The notes: generated by a model not told the origin, from the letters alone. A DNA stretch of 64,000 nucleotides from Monodelphis domestica (GCF_027887165.1 NC_077229.1:205121753-205185752), one strand, 5' to 3'. Positions 44,111 to 57,349 are shown, numbered from the stretch's first letter. Program-made: numbers and translations.

Positions 44111-45664
44111 CATAAACACTCTAGAAACATCATCATATATTACATAATCATATTAAAGGAGAAGGACCTTCCTTTGCTTTGGTGTAGGTTTATGAGATGT
44201 TAGTTATTCACATAGTCTTGAAAATATTCTTTATCTCTGTAGTCTAAGAGCTTAGTAACAAATTGCAACTGGGTTTGAAGTCTTTGGCACAGACTCTAGT
44301 CAAACAAAGAGCTTCTTTGTTAATGAGAGGAGGTGTTACAGTTCTCTTTGGCTGGGGTGGGTGACTCAAGGCTAAGAAAGGATACTTCTCATTTTTAATG
44401 CCAAAGAATAAAGTCTGGGAGCTTGAGGGGTCACAAATTCCATCTAGGGGTCATGTCCCAAATTTGTTTGAGATTAGGGGTTTGGATCAGGAATATTTAC
44501 TCATATACTACCAGGACCTGTGAGTAGAAAAATGTCTCACTTAAGTTAGGATTAAGTTAAGTTTCCTGTTCTACTTGGACTTTTTATAAGCAAAGTTGTA
44601 GAAGATGTCTTAGAAGTATCTCTTAGGTACTAGTGGGAAGCAGTTTTTGTAAGTTGGTTTACCTGTTGCATTACGAACTCATTCTGATTCATTTAAAGAA
44701 AAGGTATTCTGGTTGGGTACCAGGAGAAGGAGTTAAATGGAGAACATGATTTCTCAATGGCCACAAGATCCAATCAAGGAAACCCTCCATCCATCAGCCA
44801 GACACTAGGTCTGGCAAGGTTGGTTGGGGATTCCTTTCTCTGAGTGTAACTTATAATGACTCAGGGTCCAAGAAGGTGCAGACATTCCTGCCTAATCTGC
44901 TTTTTTTTGGAACCAAAGATTACCTTTCAGGTAAGGAGTGGAGAAAGACATGATTACAGTCCGTGAATCACATCCTGCTAATCTCAGCCTCTTTCCTACT
45001 TTGGGCAACTGGAAGAAGGCCTTAGTGATGATGTAATGTGATCCTAATGAATGTAGCTGGACCCTTTCCAGAATGCCCACCCCAAAATAGAACCTTTTTA
45101 ACCTTCATGCAAAGGATTTGAGATGGGAAAAGGGATATCTATATGGTTTTATGGCTCCAAATGCTTTACTGAAATGGCCTTCCTAAATATAAATGAAAAA
45201 ATGCAGTGTATAAATACTTCCCATTGTGCCAGAATGAAAGAAGTATCATCCAGTATTTTAGCTCAGCCCAGGATTCCTCTCTTTTCCTGAAAAGATGTTG
45301 CTACTGGATTTGTGAGTCTTCAGAGGAAATACTTAAGACTCCTGTACTCTCATAATCACCCCACGTGTCTGAAAACCTGTCAGTTCTATCGAATAAATGG
45401 ATCTGCAGGCAGATTTTATATTATACCTACCTCACCCTCTGAAATTCATATGTAGGCATACCCACAGGGTACAGAATGTAGGCAGGAATATTCTTAATGA
45501 CACTGAGCTGTCAAAGCTGCTTTGTATAATTCTGAGTCAAAGAAGAATAGGTTATAAGAGTCAAGTCTATGATGGATGCTAGGTGACATTAACAGGATGG
45601 AGCCTGATGGGATCTTAGGACTTATCTAAAGTCATCTTATTTTCTCTAGAGGTATATTTCCTCC

Positions 45665-45905
45665 GTGTAGCTAGGTGGTACAAGTGGAAAGAGTGCCAGG
45701 CGTGGAATCAGAAAGATGAGTCTTCCTAAGGCCAATTCTGGTCTCAGACATTTGCTTGGACAAGTCACTTAACTGTCTGCCTCAGTTTCCTCATCTATAG
45801 AATGAGCTGGAGAAGGAAATGAAAAACTGCTCCAGTATCTTTGCCAAGAAAATTCCAAAAAGAGTCACAAAGTGTCAGGCATAACTGAAAAATGCCTGAA
45901 CGACA
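45665..45905 (+). mobile_element. SINE, RTE/BovB-like tail
   Basis: TAGCTAGGTGGTACAAGTGG head; AACTGCTCCAGTATCTTTGCC tail. Confidence 0.85.
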
Positions 45906-46059
45906 ACATACATATTCCATCTATTCTGTATTTACTTAGTATGTTCAACAAAGGATGCCCAGAGTGAAAAAGAGGAGGGAAAAAATCAATAAAATATAAA
46001 GCTTCCAGCACTCTTTACCAGCCTCATAGGATTCAGATAACTACAAAAGGGTCTTCACA

Positions 46060-46250
46060 GTAGTATGGTATAATAGTAAATAGTTTTAGACTGATAGTTA
46101 GGAGATATATCTTCTAGAACCAGCTCTGTTATGGCCCATTGGATGGGGAAAGTCACTTAAAACATTAGTTTTTATATTTATAATATATGAAATGAAGGTG
46201 TTGGAATAGGGGACTTCTGAGATCCTTTCTGACTATAATAGTCTATGATA
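46060..46250 (+). mobile_element. MIR-like fragment
   Basis: 'agtatggtataatagtaaatag' with 'gaaccagctctgttatgg' and 'aaagtcactta'. Confidence 0.4.
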
Positions 46251-47509
46251 TTCCACATAAAATCACCATAGTACTTGCAGCAAAAACACGCACCTATTAG
46301 GCACACTATATAGATGTGGTGGTGATGACGTGTCTATTGATTATTGTGGAGTAAAGGAAGCAAGTTCAAAACTGACTTTAGAGAGGAAGGAAGAAAAATC
46401 ATTGCTTTTCTTTGTGGTGGAAAGGGTATTTGTTTTTCTAACTGCTGATTTAATAAGCAATGAATGGGAGTTGATGTGTCTGTAGAGGGTGGGGTTCAGG
46501 GCTGGAGTTCCCCTATTAAAACTAAATAAAGGATTGATAATAAGCAGAGTGAAAACACTGTCTATTAAACAAGTGACTCATTAACAGAGAAAGCCAGGCT
46601 GGTTAAAGTTTCCAAAGCCCAGAGCCCTGCAGAAATACAGTAGAGCACTTTAGTTCTAGAAAATCCAAAGACAAACACTCTCAGATTAGCATATACAGAC
46701 ATAACCTGCTTCTTAACATTGAGATTTTTTGGTTTTCCTTTTCTAAGACAAAATCCCATTTTTTCCAGACCTTTGCCTCAAAAGAACTGTTACAGACCAT
46801 TCTGTTCAGTAAGAGCATTAGAAACTTTTCCCTCATCCTCATTGTAAGGATGAGAAAACTAAAGTATAAAAGGTAAAACGTTTGCCCAAAACCGCTGGAA
46901 AAAAGACAGCGATCATAATGGGAAAATAACTTTGGATTCCCTATGCACTGGGTTTACCCCTGTAGCACTTCTTAAGTCATTTGTATGGCTCCCCACCCAT
47001 TAGAAAGATACTGAGTCATAAGCCAGCACATAGGGAGATGATGACAAGAGTTTGAGAACAGCTGCAAGCCATGGAAAGCTAAAAAAGACTTAGTGAATGA
47101 ACCATCATAATCCCAACTTCTCCCCAAAGGAAGGTAACTCCTCCTGTGTGGGGCTGGGGAGGATAGTCAGGGGAGGCCAAAGCATCACAGAACAGTGAAG
47201 CTAGAATCACAAAAGAAGATTCTTAGTGCCACAATGGCTAACACTATGGAAGAGGCAGCAGCCTTGGGTGCCTGTCACCCAAGGTCAGAGTCTAGAGTCT
47301 GACCTGGCTACTGGCTTTGCCATCCTACTAATCCAGAGTCTTTGCAAGCTGGAGTAATAGGAACTCAAGGATGGGGGGTGGGGGAATGTCCCTCTTTGGT
47401 GATGACAAAGCTAGTGGGACTGGAGAGCTGTCTTAGCCACCCAGCACAACACTTTGGAAAGGTGTCTATTTGTGTCTTGTGATGAACACGAGAAAACACC
47501 ATGCTTTTA

Positions 47510-47640
47510 GAATCGAGGAATGAATGAATGAAAGAGTATTTATTAAGCACATAATATGTACCAAGCTCTGAGGATGCAAGGAGAAAAAGTGAGACAATCT
47601 CTGCTTTCAGGGAACTCAGAGTCCAAAAAGGAGAGGCAAC
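47510..47640. mobile_element. CORE-SINE-type tail fragment
   Basis: 'tatttattaagcacataatatgtaccaagctctgagg' and 'gggaactcagagtcc' resemble the ancient CORE-SINE tail seen across mammals. Confidence 0.4.
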
Positions 47641-49799
47641 ACACTGAGAGAGGAAGAAAACTAATTGGATGAATTAAAAGGAAGATATATATTTTATTTT
47701 GTCCCAGTTCCCTCTACCCTACCCTTACATAATGAATGCAAAGTGAATGGGAAAGAAGTTCTTTAAAGTTTTACATTTTTTAAGTCTGGAAATTGCAAAG
47801 GTTGGGTCTAAAAAGGACCCTCTTGCCAACATAAACTGTGATGAAAGTTAAACACTCACACCTTCTAGCAAGCATTTCCGTTCCGACCTTCCTGTCTGCT
47901 CCATACCAACTCTGATCCCTGAAATCTATTTTTAAGGTGCGAATGAAATGGTACTAAGAAAGAGGAGATTTATCTATTTATAGGGACACCTTCCCACCAT
48001 GCCATTCCCCATTAAAAGCAGAAGCCAGACTTGGCTTTAGCCATGTATGCTCTTGAGGCTGGAGCTTTTTTTACCTTTTTGGGGGGCTCTGGATCCCTTG
48101 GGCAGTCTGGTGAAGTCTACAGACCTCTTCTAAAGTCATGTTCTTCAATATGCATAATATATACAAGATTACAAAGGAAACCAATTGTGATACAATATTT
48201 TGGAAAAATACTAGATTAAAAACAAATTTTTTATTCATCCAGGTTCATGAACTACAAGTTAAGCACCATAATTTCTCAGGAGGGCTCTGAGTTCAGCCCT
48301 GTCACCTTCATTGAGGGCTGCATCTAACTGCCCTGGGCATTATTAAACTTGAAGATTACCACAATCCCTCTTGTACCCATTTCTACTGATGAGCTCTTGA
48401 AAAGTCATTCTTTTTACTTGGTTAACACAAGATCATAAATATACTTCCCTGCTCAAATCCTGCTCTGATGCACCAACCAGAGAAATGAGTGTGGTCTTCT
48501 CAAAGCTTCTACCAGCAGAGTATAAACTCTAAATGGTCTCAGTCAGAAAGGCCTTGATTATGGGCCCCATGGGAAACTCTGTGTGTCTGTTTGGGGTGGG
48601 GGGAGGCATAGGAGAACCAGCCCAAGCTCAAAAAGACTCAATGCCAGAAGATTGGCTATGAGCTAATGATTTTTTGGAGGCCACAGGAATTTATGAAAAC
48701 CATGTTCTAAGTTACAGAAAAGTCAGAATGATATAATGCTGACTAGAGTCACTCTCAGAATCATGGAATATTTCTGTTCAACCCTACCTCTGATATGTGT
48801 AATGACAGTGTGATCCTAGACTAGTCCCTTACCCCCCAGCGCCTTCACCAATTCTCTAAAATTAAGCAGGTTCCAAGCAGGGTCTTTATTGGTAGGAGTT
48901 CTTCCAATTCCTCCACAAAAGGAATGGATTGATTGTGATCAGTTGGTGATAATGCAGGCACTCATGAAATAATAGTTCTTTTCAACTATTGAAATATTTA
49001 GTAGTTGAGATTGATATTTAAAGAAACCACACAGTAAACTTTCTTGCCACCCACCATGTTTAACAAAGCATTTTACTGTAATGTGAATGGTCATTTCTGA
49101 ACTCATCAGTTTTTAAGTTCAGTGCTTTGTGCACTGACTTTTCTCAAAGCAGTCTGTTTGTAGTAAGTGTTAAGTCAGGAAACTCCTAATCTCTATGATG
49201 CATTCTCTACTGCTATTAGTATGTTTGGATATTTCTTCTTTTTCTGTTAAATTGTTCTGTCCCTAATTACTGTCCTCTAAGGCCATGATAATCTCATTTT
49301 TATAGTGTCATTTCCCATAAGTTAATTCATATTTTGATTCATTTAACTGAAACGTTTTATCGTGGATTATTTTTGTACTCATAGTTTTCCAAGTCTACAA
49401 AGTCCTTCTCCCCTCCACTGTCTGTTGAATTTTTTCCATTCTTTAAAACCCAGTTCATCTACATTTTTAAACCTTCTCTCATCCCCAGGCTCAGTAATAA
49501 TTCCCAATAATTTTTGAGCACCCCTCTGATGAACTATCATTTGAATTTTTATATTGCTGTTATTATTTTGTATTTGGTCACCTTGTGAGACTGTAAGTAC
49601 AGAGGTCTGTCCAGTGGCCTCTCTGAGGATCCAAGGTTATCTCTGTCTAGATGTGATTACCCGGTTGGATAAAGAAGATGAGAAACACTATGTATTCAAT
49701 CCATCATATGCAGGCATCACATACAGTGATCTGCCATAGTACCATGGTTTGATTGTTATTTAGGTTTTTCAGGTACATACTTCTTTGACACACAATCAA

Positions 49800-49905
49800 T
49801 TTTCTTAAGGGCAGGGATTATGACTTTGGTAAACTTTGGATCTTACCTAGCTCAACACAGTGCACTACATATAGAAGGCATTTAATAAATGTTAGTGGAA
49901 TTAAA
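49800..49905 (+). mobile_element. L2 3' end fragment
   Basis: 'aagggcagggattatgac' to 'ggcatttaataaatgttag'. Confidence 0.55.
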
Positions 49906-50169
49906 ATAGATGAGACATTGAAAATTCCTCTTTTAGTTAAATATCTCATGAATCTATATTCCAAGGTTCTGTCATATTCACTTTAAGCATTTACAGGAAT
50001 TATTGTTTCTTTTCAGAAGGGCTAAAGCAAAATCTCTTTCAAAATGTAATTGTTCCTGGTGTATTTCAGTTTTTTCAAGCTTTAAATTGGCTGCTTTTCA
50101 GAATGAGTTAGTAGAGATGACTGATAACCATCTTCCTTATTCTAGATTCAAAGTACCACTGGATGTGAA

Positions 50170-50350
50170 ATCCTTAAGATACCTTAAAAGTGACATAGTT
50201 CAACCCCTTATTTATTTATTTTACTGATGAAGAAACTAAGATCTACACAGATTAAAATTAATTGCCCAGAGTGACACAGGTAGTAGTCAAAACAGGTAAG
50301 ACTCAAACATAGGGTCTTCTGATCCAAAGTCCAGTGTTCTTTCTACTCCA
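50170..50350 (-). mobile_element. MIR fragment
   Basis: 'actgatgaagaaactaag', 'ttgcccagagtgacacagg'. Confidence 0.5.
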
Positions 50351-50494
50351 TTATTATTTTAGTAGGCAGGTTCTTTTGACATCATGATGTAATTCAACAC
50401 ATCTGGAGCCTTCTAGTGTCAAAGGAAAAGATAGAGTAGGTGTGGTCTGATAACTTTTAGAGATATGAGATTTAGTTTACTATGAAGAAGAAGA

Positions 50495-50662
50495 GGGATG
50501 CAACTAGTTAGCTCCATGGATAGAGAGCCAGTCCTGGAGATGAGAGGTCCTGGTTCAAATCTGGCCTTGGACACTTCTTATCTGTGTGACCCTGTGTGAC
50601 TTGGAACCAACACACTATAAATCTTGATTCCAAGATGGAAGGTAAAGGTTTAAAAAAAAAGA
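50495..50662 (+). mobile_element. SINE, MAR1-like tail
   Basis: 'agttagctccatggatagagag' head; 'gattccaagatggaaggtaaagg' tail. It lies about 150 bases from the exon 2 donor. Confidence 0.75.
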
Positions 50663-50807
50663 GGAAGGGATACTTAATGATAGTGAGCAATCTATATTAG
50701 GACTATCAGAGCTCCAATTCTGGATTGGTTACTGCCTCTGCCTCTATGGTATTAAATTCTCAAGTTCCATGATACAAATGTAGATAATGGGAGAGGAACG
50801 TACTCAC

Positions 50808-51254
50808 CTTTTTACTTAAATGGGAGCCATTGGTCCCACCAATGCTTCTCTGGACTGATGGTGGCACCTGGTATACATCTTGCTCGATAGCACCATGACC
50901 TGTAGGTACTTGGTAGATTCCCTGATTCTGATAGGATGGTGGTACTTGGTAGACAGCGTCCCGAGACGAAGCTTGTGAGTGTGGTACTTGATAGACTTTC
51001 TGAGGGCCAAAATTCTGGTGCATTAGTCCAGAAGAGGGCTGGTCCTGACTGGAGGAACTCTCCTGCAGTGGGCCAATCAGAAGCTTCACGCGGTTGCCTG
51101 GGACGATGCCTTGCCGTCCATGTAATGAGCAGAGCCACCATCCTTCCAGTCCACCAGTATTCTGCTCAATCACAGTCAAGATATCTCCTTTGCGGAATGC
51201 CAACTCTTCTGCACACTCAGGAACATTGTCATACAAGGCTCTTGCCATGAGATT
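50808..51254 (-). CDS. NEDD9: NEDD9 exon 2: SH3 domain and first YxxP motifs
   Basis: The acceptor TTCTTAG precedes AAT CTC ATG (Asn-Leu-Met), after a long pyrimidine tract; the donor is AAG|GTGAGT. The exon holds 149 codons, phase 0 at both ends. Residues from MARALYDN to VKLLIG form the SH3 domain: ALYD motif, acidic RT loop, GWW of the binding face, and the GIVPGNRV strand. It binds polyproline in FAK, PYK2 and similar partners. Four substrate motifs follow: VYQVPH, VYQVPP, IYQVPT and VYQVPP, phosphorylation sites for Src kinases and docking sites for Crk. The internal ATG at 51248 is a possible start, but the exon is open upstream to the acceptor, and family knowledge puts four more residues in exon 1. 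Confidence 0.97.
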
Positions 51255-51744
51255 CTAAGAAGAAGGAAGGAAGGAAAGGAGAAACAAAAATAAATATATT
51301 AGAACACAGCCTTAATTCCTTTGACATCTGAAGCCCAGTTACTTGTGGAAGGGGTGCCTTCCTAGAAAGAAGTAGTTATCTATAAATAACAGACAGTCAT
51401 GCAGAGTGATTGTCCCCATAATACCCTTTTGCTTGCTTCTTGGCCAGAGCTCAGAAAACTGGATGATTCTTGGACAAATAGGTTACACAGATTCCCATAC
51501 TATAAAGGACCTGTGCTTTCATTGGAGTGGCTTCTTTCTTCATCAACACTAATCAGAATCTCATAATGTCTTAGCTGAGATGTCACTGTATAAATTCATT
51601 CATTCCCCAGTGATGTTTTCTAGCAAGAAGCCTCCTCTGCTTAGCTCAGCTGATCCTCAGAGAGTACATAGGACCCTTTGCTGAGTCTATAATCAGACTT
51701 CTTTAGATTGGTAGCCCAGGGTGGGGAGGGGGGAAGTGGGGCAG

Positions 51745-51960
51745 GGAAGGCAGCTGAGTAGCTCAGTGGATTGAGAGTCAGGCCTAGAAATGGGAGGTCC
51801 TAGGTTCAAATCTGCCCTCAGACACTTCCCCGCTGTGTTACCCTGAGCAAGTCACTTAATCCCTGTTGCCTAACCCTTACCATTCTTCTGCCTTGGAACC
51901 AATACACAGTATTGATTCCTAGTCAGAAGGTAAGAGTTATAAATTAAAAAAAAAAAAAAG
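51745..51960 (+). mobile_element. SINE, MAR1-like tail with poly(A)
   Basis: Full copy from GGCAGCTGAGTAGCTCAGTG to GTAAGAGTTATAAATT and an A run. Confidence 0.85.
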
Positions 51961-52249
51961 ATTGGTAGCCAGGATCTGCCAGAGCTTGTATTCAACTGAC
52001 AATTCTGGGATCCCAACTTTACCTCCATACCAGAATGAGACAATGGAGTAGGATTTGGGTGAAATATGGTAGACTATGCCCTGAAATGCTTTTTTCTTTC
52101 TTAAAATCAGTTAAGAAAAAGTCAGATTGTTATTGGACAGACTGTATGACCAATTCTTTTTTTTTTAAATAAACATAGGAGTTGGTTTTATTAAAAATCA
52201 ACGAAATATAGAAACCATTGATTACTATGATTTTTTTTGTCTAAAAAAA

Positions 52250-52510
52250 TTAATTAATTAATTTAGAATATTTTTCCATGGTTACATGATTCATGTTTTT
52301 TCCCTCCCTGCCTCCCACCTCCTTCTATCCCTTCCCATAGCAGATGCAGAATTCCACTGGGTTTTACATGTGTCATTGATCAAGACTTATTTCCATATTA
52401 TTAATATTTGCACCAGGGTGATTATTTAGAGTCTACATCTCCAGTCATGTGATCAAGCAGTTGTTTTTCTTCTGTGTTTCTACTCCCACAGTTCTTTCTC
52501 TGGAAGTGGA
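52250..52510 (-). mobile_element. L1 3'-end-like repeat, reversed
   Basis: Same block as at 12650: 'tttttccatggttacatgattcatg', 'ccactgggttttacatgtgtcattgatcaag'. Confidence 0.6.
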
Positions 52511-52719
52511 TAGCGTTCTTTCTCTTAAGTCCCTTATAGTTGTGCTGGATCATTGCATTGCTGTGTATGGCCAATTCTTGGTGGGGAGAAGTGGCATAGA
52601 TAATCCAAAGTAATAGATAATGCAAATATAATTTCCTTAAGGAATATTGAACTGCAATGAACCAAACACAAATATTCACATGCCTTACCACCCTGAGGTC
52701 TTGAGCTATACAATAATAA

Positions 52720-53190
52720 TAACAATAATGAGCATATGTAAGGCACTTTAAGGTTTGCAAAGCACTTTACAAATATCTCATTTTATCCTCACAACCACCG
52801 TGGGAATATTAGTGTACTCCTTTCAAATGAGAAAGAAACTGAGGCAGACAGAGGTTAAATGCCTTGTCCAATGGCCACATAGCTAGCAAGTGTCTGAAGT
52901 TGGATTTGAACTTATTTGACTCCAGAACCAGCCCTCTATCTTACTCCTTAGCTTAGCTGCCTAATCTTCACTGGTTTATGGAGGTCATTCCATATAAAAT
53001 AGGGTAATAGATGGAGAATTGGAAGAGGCCTTAAGAGGCCATAATATCCAAGCCACTCATTTTACAGATAAAGAAACAGACTCAGAGAGGCTAAGTCACT
53101 TGCCCAAAAAGCAGAGCAGTAAATAGAACTAGAATTTGAATGTTGAGCCCTCTGATTCCAGTCCCATGTTCTTTTCACCATATCACGATT
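52720..53190 (-). mobile_element. Two MIR/CORE-SINE copies, reversed
   Basis: 52720-52965 and about 53010-53190, each with GAAACTGAGGC or GAAACAGACTC and 'cttgtccaatggccacatagc'/'cacttgcccaaaaag'. Confidence 0.6.
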
Positions 53191-53744
53191 TAGGGAACAG
53201 GATTTTTCATCCCGATTCCTGCTCATACCTATTCTACTAGAAGTAACCTTTTTTTTTTCTTTTGCCTACTTCTTGAATCTCTCCATTGATGCTTGGAAGA
53301 ACTGTGGCTTCTCCTTTCATTGAACCAATAAACACTTGCTCTCTCTCTGTATGATGGCCTGTCTGGCACATTCAGTACAGACAGCCACAGTGGGCATTCA
53401 ACAGAAAGTAGGCAGGAACTTGGTGCTGACATTCTTGGAACCCTTTCAAAGGCTCCAAACATTTCATTTCTTGGCTCCTGTGATGTTTCCCAGCATGCTG
53501 GCAGCCATTAAACATGCCTGCCTACTTCCCGATACACAAGGAAGTCAGTCATATATTTATTGCATGCATTTGAAAACTAAAAGTAATATTTTGAGTACTT
53601 CAGCTAAAATATTTGGATGTAATGAATATCATTGTATGATGATTACTGATTGGAAAAAGGCTGTTAATTTGCTTTCCCCTTCAGTTACAGAGGTATAGAA
53701 TTTCAGCTTTTCAATGGAAGAAATGATTTTTAGTTTTATATCAT

Positions 53745-54125
53745 AATATGCTTTAAAAAAAAACCCTATCTTCTGTCTTATATATTTTAAGCCTGAAGAG
53801 CTGCAAGGGCTAGCCAATTGGGGTTAAGAGGCTTGCCCAGGGGCACATAGCTGCGAAGTCTTTGAGGCCAGATTTAAACCTAGGACCACTTGACTCTAGG
53901 CCTGGCTCTCTATCAACCATAGCATAGCTAGCTGCTCTCTACCTTTTTTTTTTTTACTTTCTGTTTTAAAATTGATACTAAATATTGGTTATTGGTTCCA
54001 AGCAATTGGGATTAAGCAACTTGCCCAGGGTCACAGCTAGGAAGTGTCTAGGGTCAAATTTGAACCCGGGACCTCCTGTCTTCAGACCTAACTCTTTAAC
54101 CACTGAGTACCTTGCTGCCCCTTAA
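53745..54125 (-). mobile_element. Two tandem MAR1-like SINEs, reversed
   Basis: 53745-53935 and 53940-54125, each running from a 'ttctgtctta/ttctgttttaaaattgatac' tail to a 'agctagctgc/gccc' head. Confidence 0.75.
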
Positions 54126-54777
54126 AATATACCTTAAATAAATGTTTATTGGATAAAAATGGGTTGGAAGCCATCCAAAATTAGTGAGTTTTCTGGCTGC
54201 ATTATTGTTCATACGTATCCCTTTTAGAATGATATATGGAGATCTAAATGGGACTTCACCAGTCATGTCATCCAACTTCCCCTTCCCCTCATCCTTTTTA
54301 TTTAATTTTATTTTTTTTGGTCCTTTACCCTTTGTAGAGGGAGGTTAAATGATTCATCCCAAGGACACACAGATAGTAAAATTGTAGAGGCAGGCCACTG
54401 GACTGCAAATCTGGCACTCTTTTCACTGGAATTCCCCATGTGAAATTTTAATAGACTATCTCATAATTTTAACTGTTTTGCAGTTGTCCTATCCCAACCT
54501 TTTGTTTTTTTCTTTTTCCTTTGGCCAAGTCACAAAAGCTTCTTCAATACTCTGTGCCGATACTGGTGTGGAATGTGAATGATGTCTAAATGAAGGGGGT
54601 CTTCTCCAAGGGAGGATTACCATGCATGGCTCAAGTCCTGATGCCATTTGTGGTGCTCCCAATCAGTGGGGTTGTTTGGATCCAGAAAAGAAAGAGTCAG
54701 ATCCTTGGATATTTTGGTGGTACCAAGAATGAGGCAGAATGGTCCTAGTTATGAGAATCCAGATAAGCCTCTGATGT

Positions 54778-54794
54778 GAAGAAGAAGAAGAAGA

Positions 54795-54849
<55 letters not shown>
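54778..54849. repeat. GAA run joined to ACT microsatellite
   Basis: GAAGAAGAAGAAGAA followed by about 18 ACT units. Confidence 0.95.
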
Positions 54850-54859
54850 ACTACTATAG

Positions 54860-55080
54860 GACTTTATACTTTACAAAGCTATTTATCTTTGTTATTTAAT
54901 CTGAAGTAGGTGCTATTTTATTATTTCATTTAATGGATGAGGAAATTGAGGCAGACAGAGTGACTTCTTCAGGGTCACAAGGCTAATAAACACCCATGGC
55001 AGAAATTGAATCTGCGTCTCACCAACTCTAAGAGAAGCATCCCATCTATGCATTAGGCCATGTAGCTGCCTCAATGTGAA
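54860..55080 (-). mobile_element. MIR/CORE-SINE copy
   Basis: 'atttaatggatgaggaaattgaggcagacag', 'cagggtcacaaggc'. Confidence 0.6.
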
Positions 55081-56106
55081 CTGAGGAGGGGGTTTAAGGA
55101 ATAGTAAAGTGACTGTTTTATGTGAAAATCTCAATTACTCTATACAATGACTGATAGGGAGTTTCAGGTTCTTCCTTCCAATAGTTAGAGGCTATACAAG
55201 GAGAAAATGATGGAGAATTCTATCAGAACACTTCCCTCCTCCTCTTCTTTCTTCCTCCCTAACCTCTTGGTCATACAGTGATGGATATGCAAAAAGGAAT
55301 TGCTTATCATTAATTACCTATGATGGAATTATGGTCCTTTGATTTCAAAGCATGTGGCCCTAAGAGCTCCACCTCACAGGTTTCTGATCTCCTCTCCTAA
55401 GGCATTCAACAATTGTGAGGCACCAGAGATGGAATCACAAGTAATAGAACCGCTTTCCAGTTCTTCTAGGGCTGAGGGATAAGAACCAGGCCATTCTACT
55501 GGCTCTAAAGGGGGGAGAGAAAGGGAAGAAACTCAAGACAGTAGGAAGGCCACAGACAACAGCACAGCGCAGAATAAACGGAATGCGTTGTAGAGTTGGG
55601 TCAATTCAATGGAACTAAATGAAGCACTGAACCATGAGCGATTAGAGGCAGATAGAAATTCCCATGTGAAAGTCATTCTTGGTTGTTTATTGTCTCTGTC
55701 CCAGTAACCTCCTCACCACCTGGTAAACAGCATGAGAATGCTGCCCTCCTGGACCTGCCTCAAATGCGGCTTTGCTGCAAAATACGCTGCCATTCCCATT
55801 GTCAGTGCTAAGCGAGGCACCGGCGGTGAGTTATCCTAATTGGTTGTCCATTATTTCACAGCAGTGCTCCCTGTGCCTGCAGAGAGGAGTCTTTAGAGAG
55901 GGATGTCCAAGGGGTGGTTAGCACCAGGGACCTCAGCAACAGCGTGACACCTATTCACACACTGAGGAATATTCTCAGCTAAAGAAGAACAGAGGCCTCA
56001 GGGGAGAATGCACAAGGCCATGGCTGAATGTTAGTTACTAAGGAAAATCCAGGTACTGTTCCATGGCAAATGCCATAGACCAGAGAACCAAGTAATGCTT
56101 AATATA

Positions 56107-56378
56107 ACTATTTATATATATATACAACACACACACATATATATATACATATATATATATTTATATGTTGTATATATAAATACACATATACACACAATGA
56201 CATATGAATATATATGACATATAAATATATACACCCTCAACGGTAATATATATCCATAAATGACATAAAAAAAAACGTACATATATTTATACACACAACA
56301 TATAAATATATACACTCACAATGGTGGCATATACCCATGAATCACACATACACGCACACAAACATATATATGTATGTT

Positions 56379-56450
<72 letters not shown>

Positions 56451-56455
56451 CATAC
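56107..56455. repeat. TA/CA microsatellite complex
   Basis: Imperfect ~110-base units rich in TATATA and ACACAC, ending in a pure TA run of about 60 bases (56382-56444). Confidence 0.9.
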
Positions 56456-57037
56456 TGTCAATGTGGAATCTAGGAGCCCCCAAACGAGTAGCCTGAGGCT
56501 TTCACCATGTGCCAAGAGAGTTCCTCTCTGAGGGAAAGTCCTACTTCACCAAGAATTTAAGGTAGTTTGAGTCAGAATGGCTAATCCCATCAGATGTTAA
56601 GTATCTCTGGTCCCAGTGGTTTCTCCCATAAGGCCAAAGTCCTTTACCAAGATGGCCCAGCCCTTGGCTGGGTCCTTCCCTTTCCAGTCCATGATAAAGC
56701 ATCAGCCCCTCACTGTTATTCCTGTCTGAAACTCCTCATTTTCCTTTATTACTATTGTAAAGTCAATCAACTGTCCCTCTCATCCTTAGCCCCCATGTTT
56801 CACCTAGAAAGTTATTTCAGCTCCCCGATTTTAATGGCTCCTTGGAATTGTCCAATCTAGCGTGGTTGGCTTTCCCAGGGGTCAGTGTTCAGAGCGAAAA
56901 GAGTTCAATCCTTGGACTCTGCATTGGCAATCGGCGTGCAGCTCTGTGTAGAGGTCCACCATCGCATTGAATCCCTTTCCCTTGATCAGTGTTTTTTTTT
57001 TGACTATTTAATAGTTCTGTGTTTTTCTAAGTCAACA
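56456..57037 (+). mobile_element. Solo LTR, family X (copy 2)
   Basis: Reverse complement of copy 1 at 10309-10960, sharing blocks such as 'attggacaattccaaggagccattaaa' and 'gaggggctgatgcttta' (given in copy 1 orientation). TATA and poly(A) motifs are degraded. It begins directly after a TA/CA microsatellite. Confidence 0.7.
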
Positions 57038-57062
57038 ACACACACAATCTATATCTATTAAC

Positions 57063-57290
57063 ACCTATGTGGCACAGAGTGCTGGGCCTGGCGTCAGAAA
57101 GACCTGAATTAAAATCCCACTTCAGATACTTACTAATTGTATGGCCCTGGGCATATACCCTTCAGTCTTTTTCAACTGTAAAATGGTGATAATAGCACCT
57201 CCCACCAGGGGTTGTTATGAGAATCAAATGAGATAGTAATTGTGCCAGGCACAAAGTAAGTGTTATATAAATGTTATTGTTATTATCTAT
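57063..57290 (+). mobile_element. SINE with CORE/MIR-type tail
   Basis: 'ggcacagagtgctgggcctgg' head; 'gccaggcacaaagtaagtg' tail. Confidence 0.7.
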
Positions 57291-57349
57291 TTACCAATTT
57301 TGTCAATATATACTATACTGGGTATTTAAATTACTTATTTATTTACCTT

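Larger units (their letters stand above)
20705..50807 (-). other. NEDD9: NEDD9 intron 2 (about 30 kb)
   Basis: GTGAGTACG donor next to exon 2 and TGTCCCTCAG acceptor at exon 3. Contains the full ERV and the repeats listed separately. The stretches 20830-22880, 39000-40560, 44120-45640 and 46260-50150, outside the listed repeats, show no gene or recognisable element. Confidence 0.85.
7519..51254 (-). other. NEDD9: NEDD9 gene body (exons 2-7 and 3' UTR)
   Basis: NEDD9/HEF1/CAS-L is a scaffold of the CAS family that links focal-adhesion kinase and Src to Crk, and also acts at centrosomes and cilia. Six minus-strand exons with GT/AG borders and phase-0 junctions join into 830 codons plus stop. 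Exon order and domain order match the vertebrate gene. The first coding exon, which in human gives only four residues before Asn-Leu-Met, is not seen up to base 64000, so the promoter is outside the window. The right limit given here is the acceptor of exon 2; the left limit is a candidate poly(A) signal. Intron 2 is about 30 kb and holds a full-length endogenous retrovirus. Confidence 0.95.

Noticed and set aside
55760-55850. Possible alternative first exon of NEDD9
   Set aside because: No codons for the short N-terminal peptide followed by a donor were found on the minus strand; the GTGAGT here is on the plus strand.
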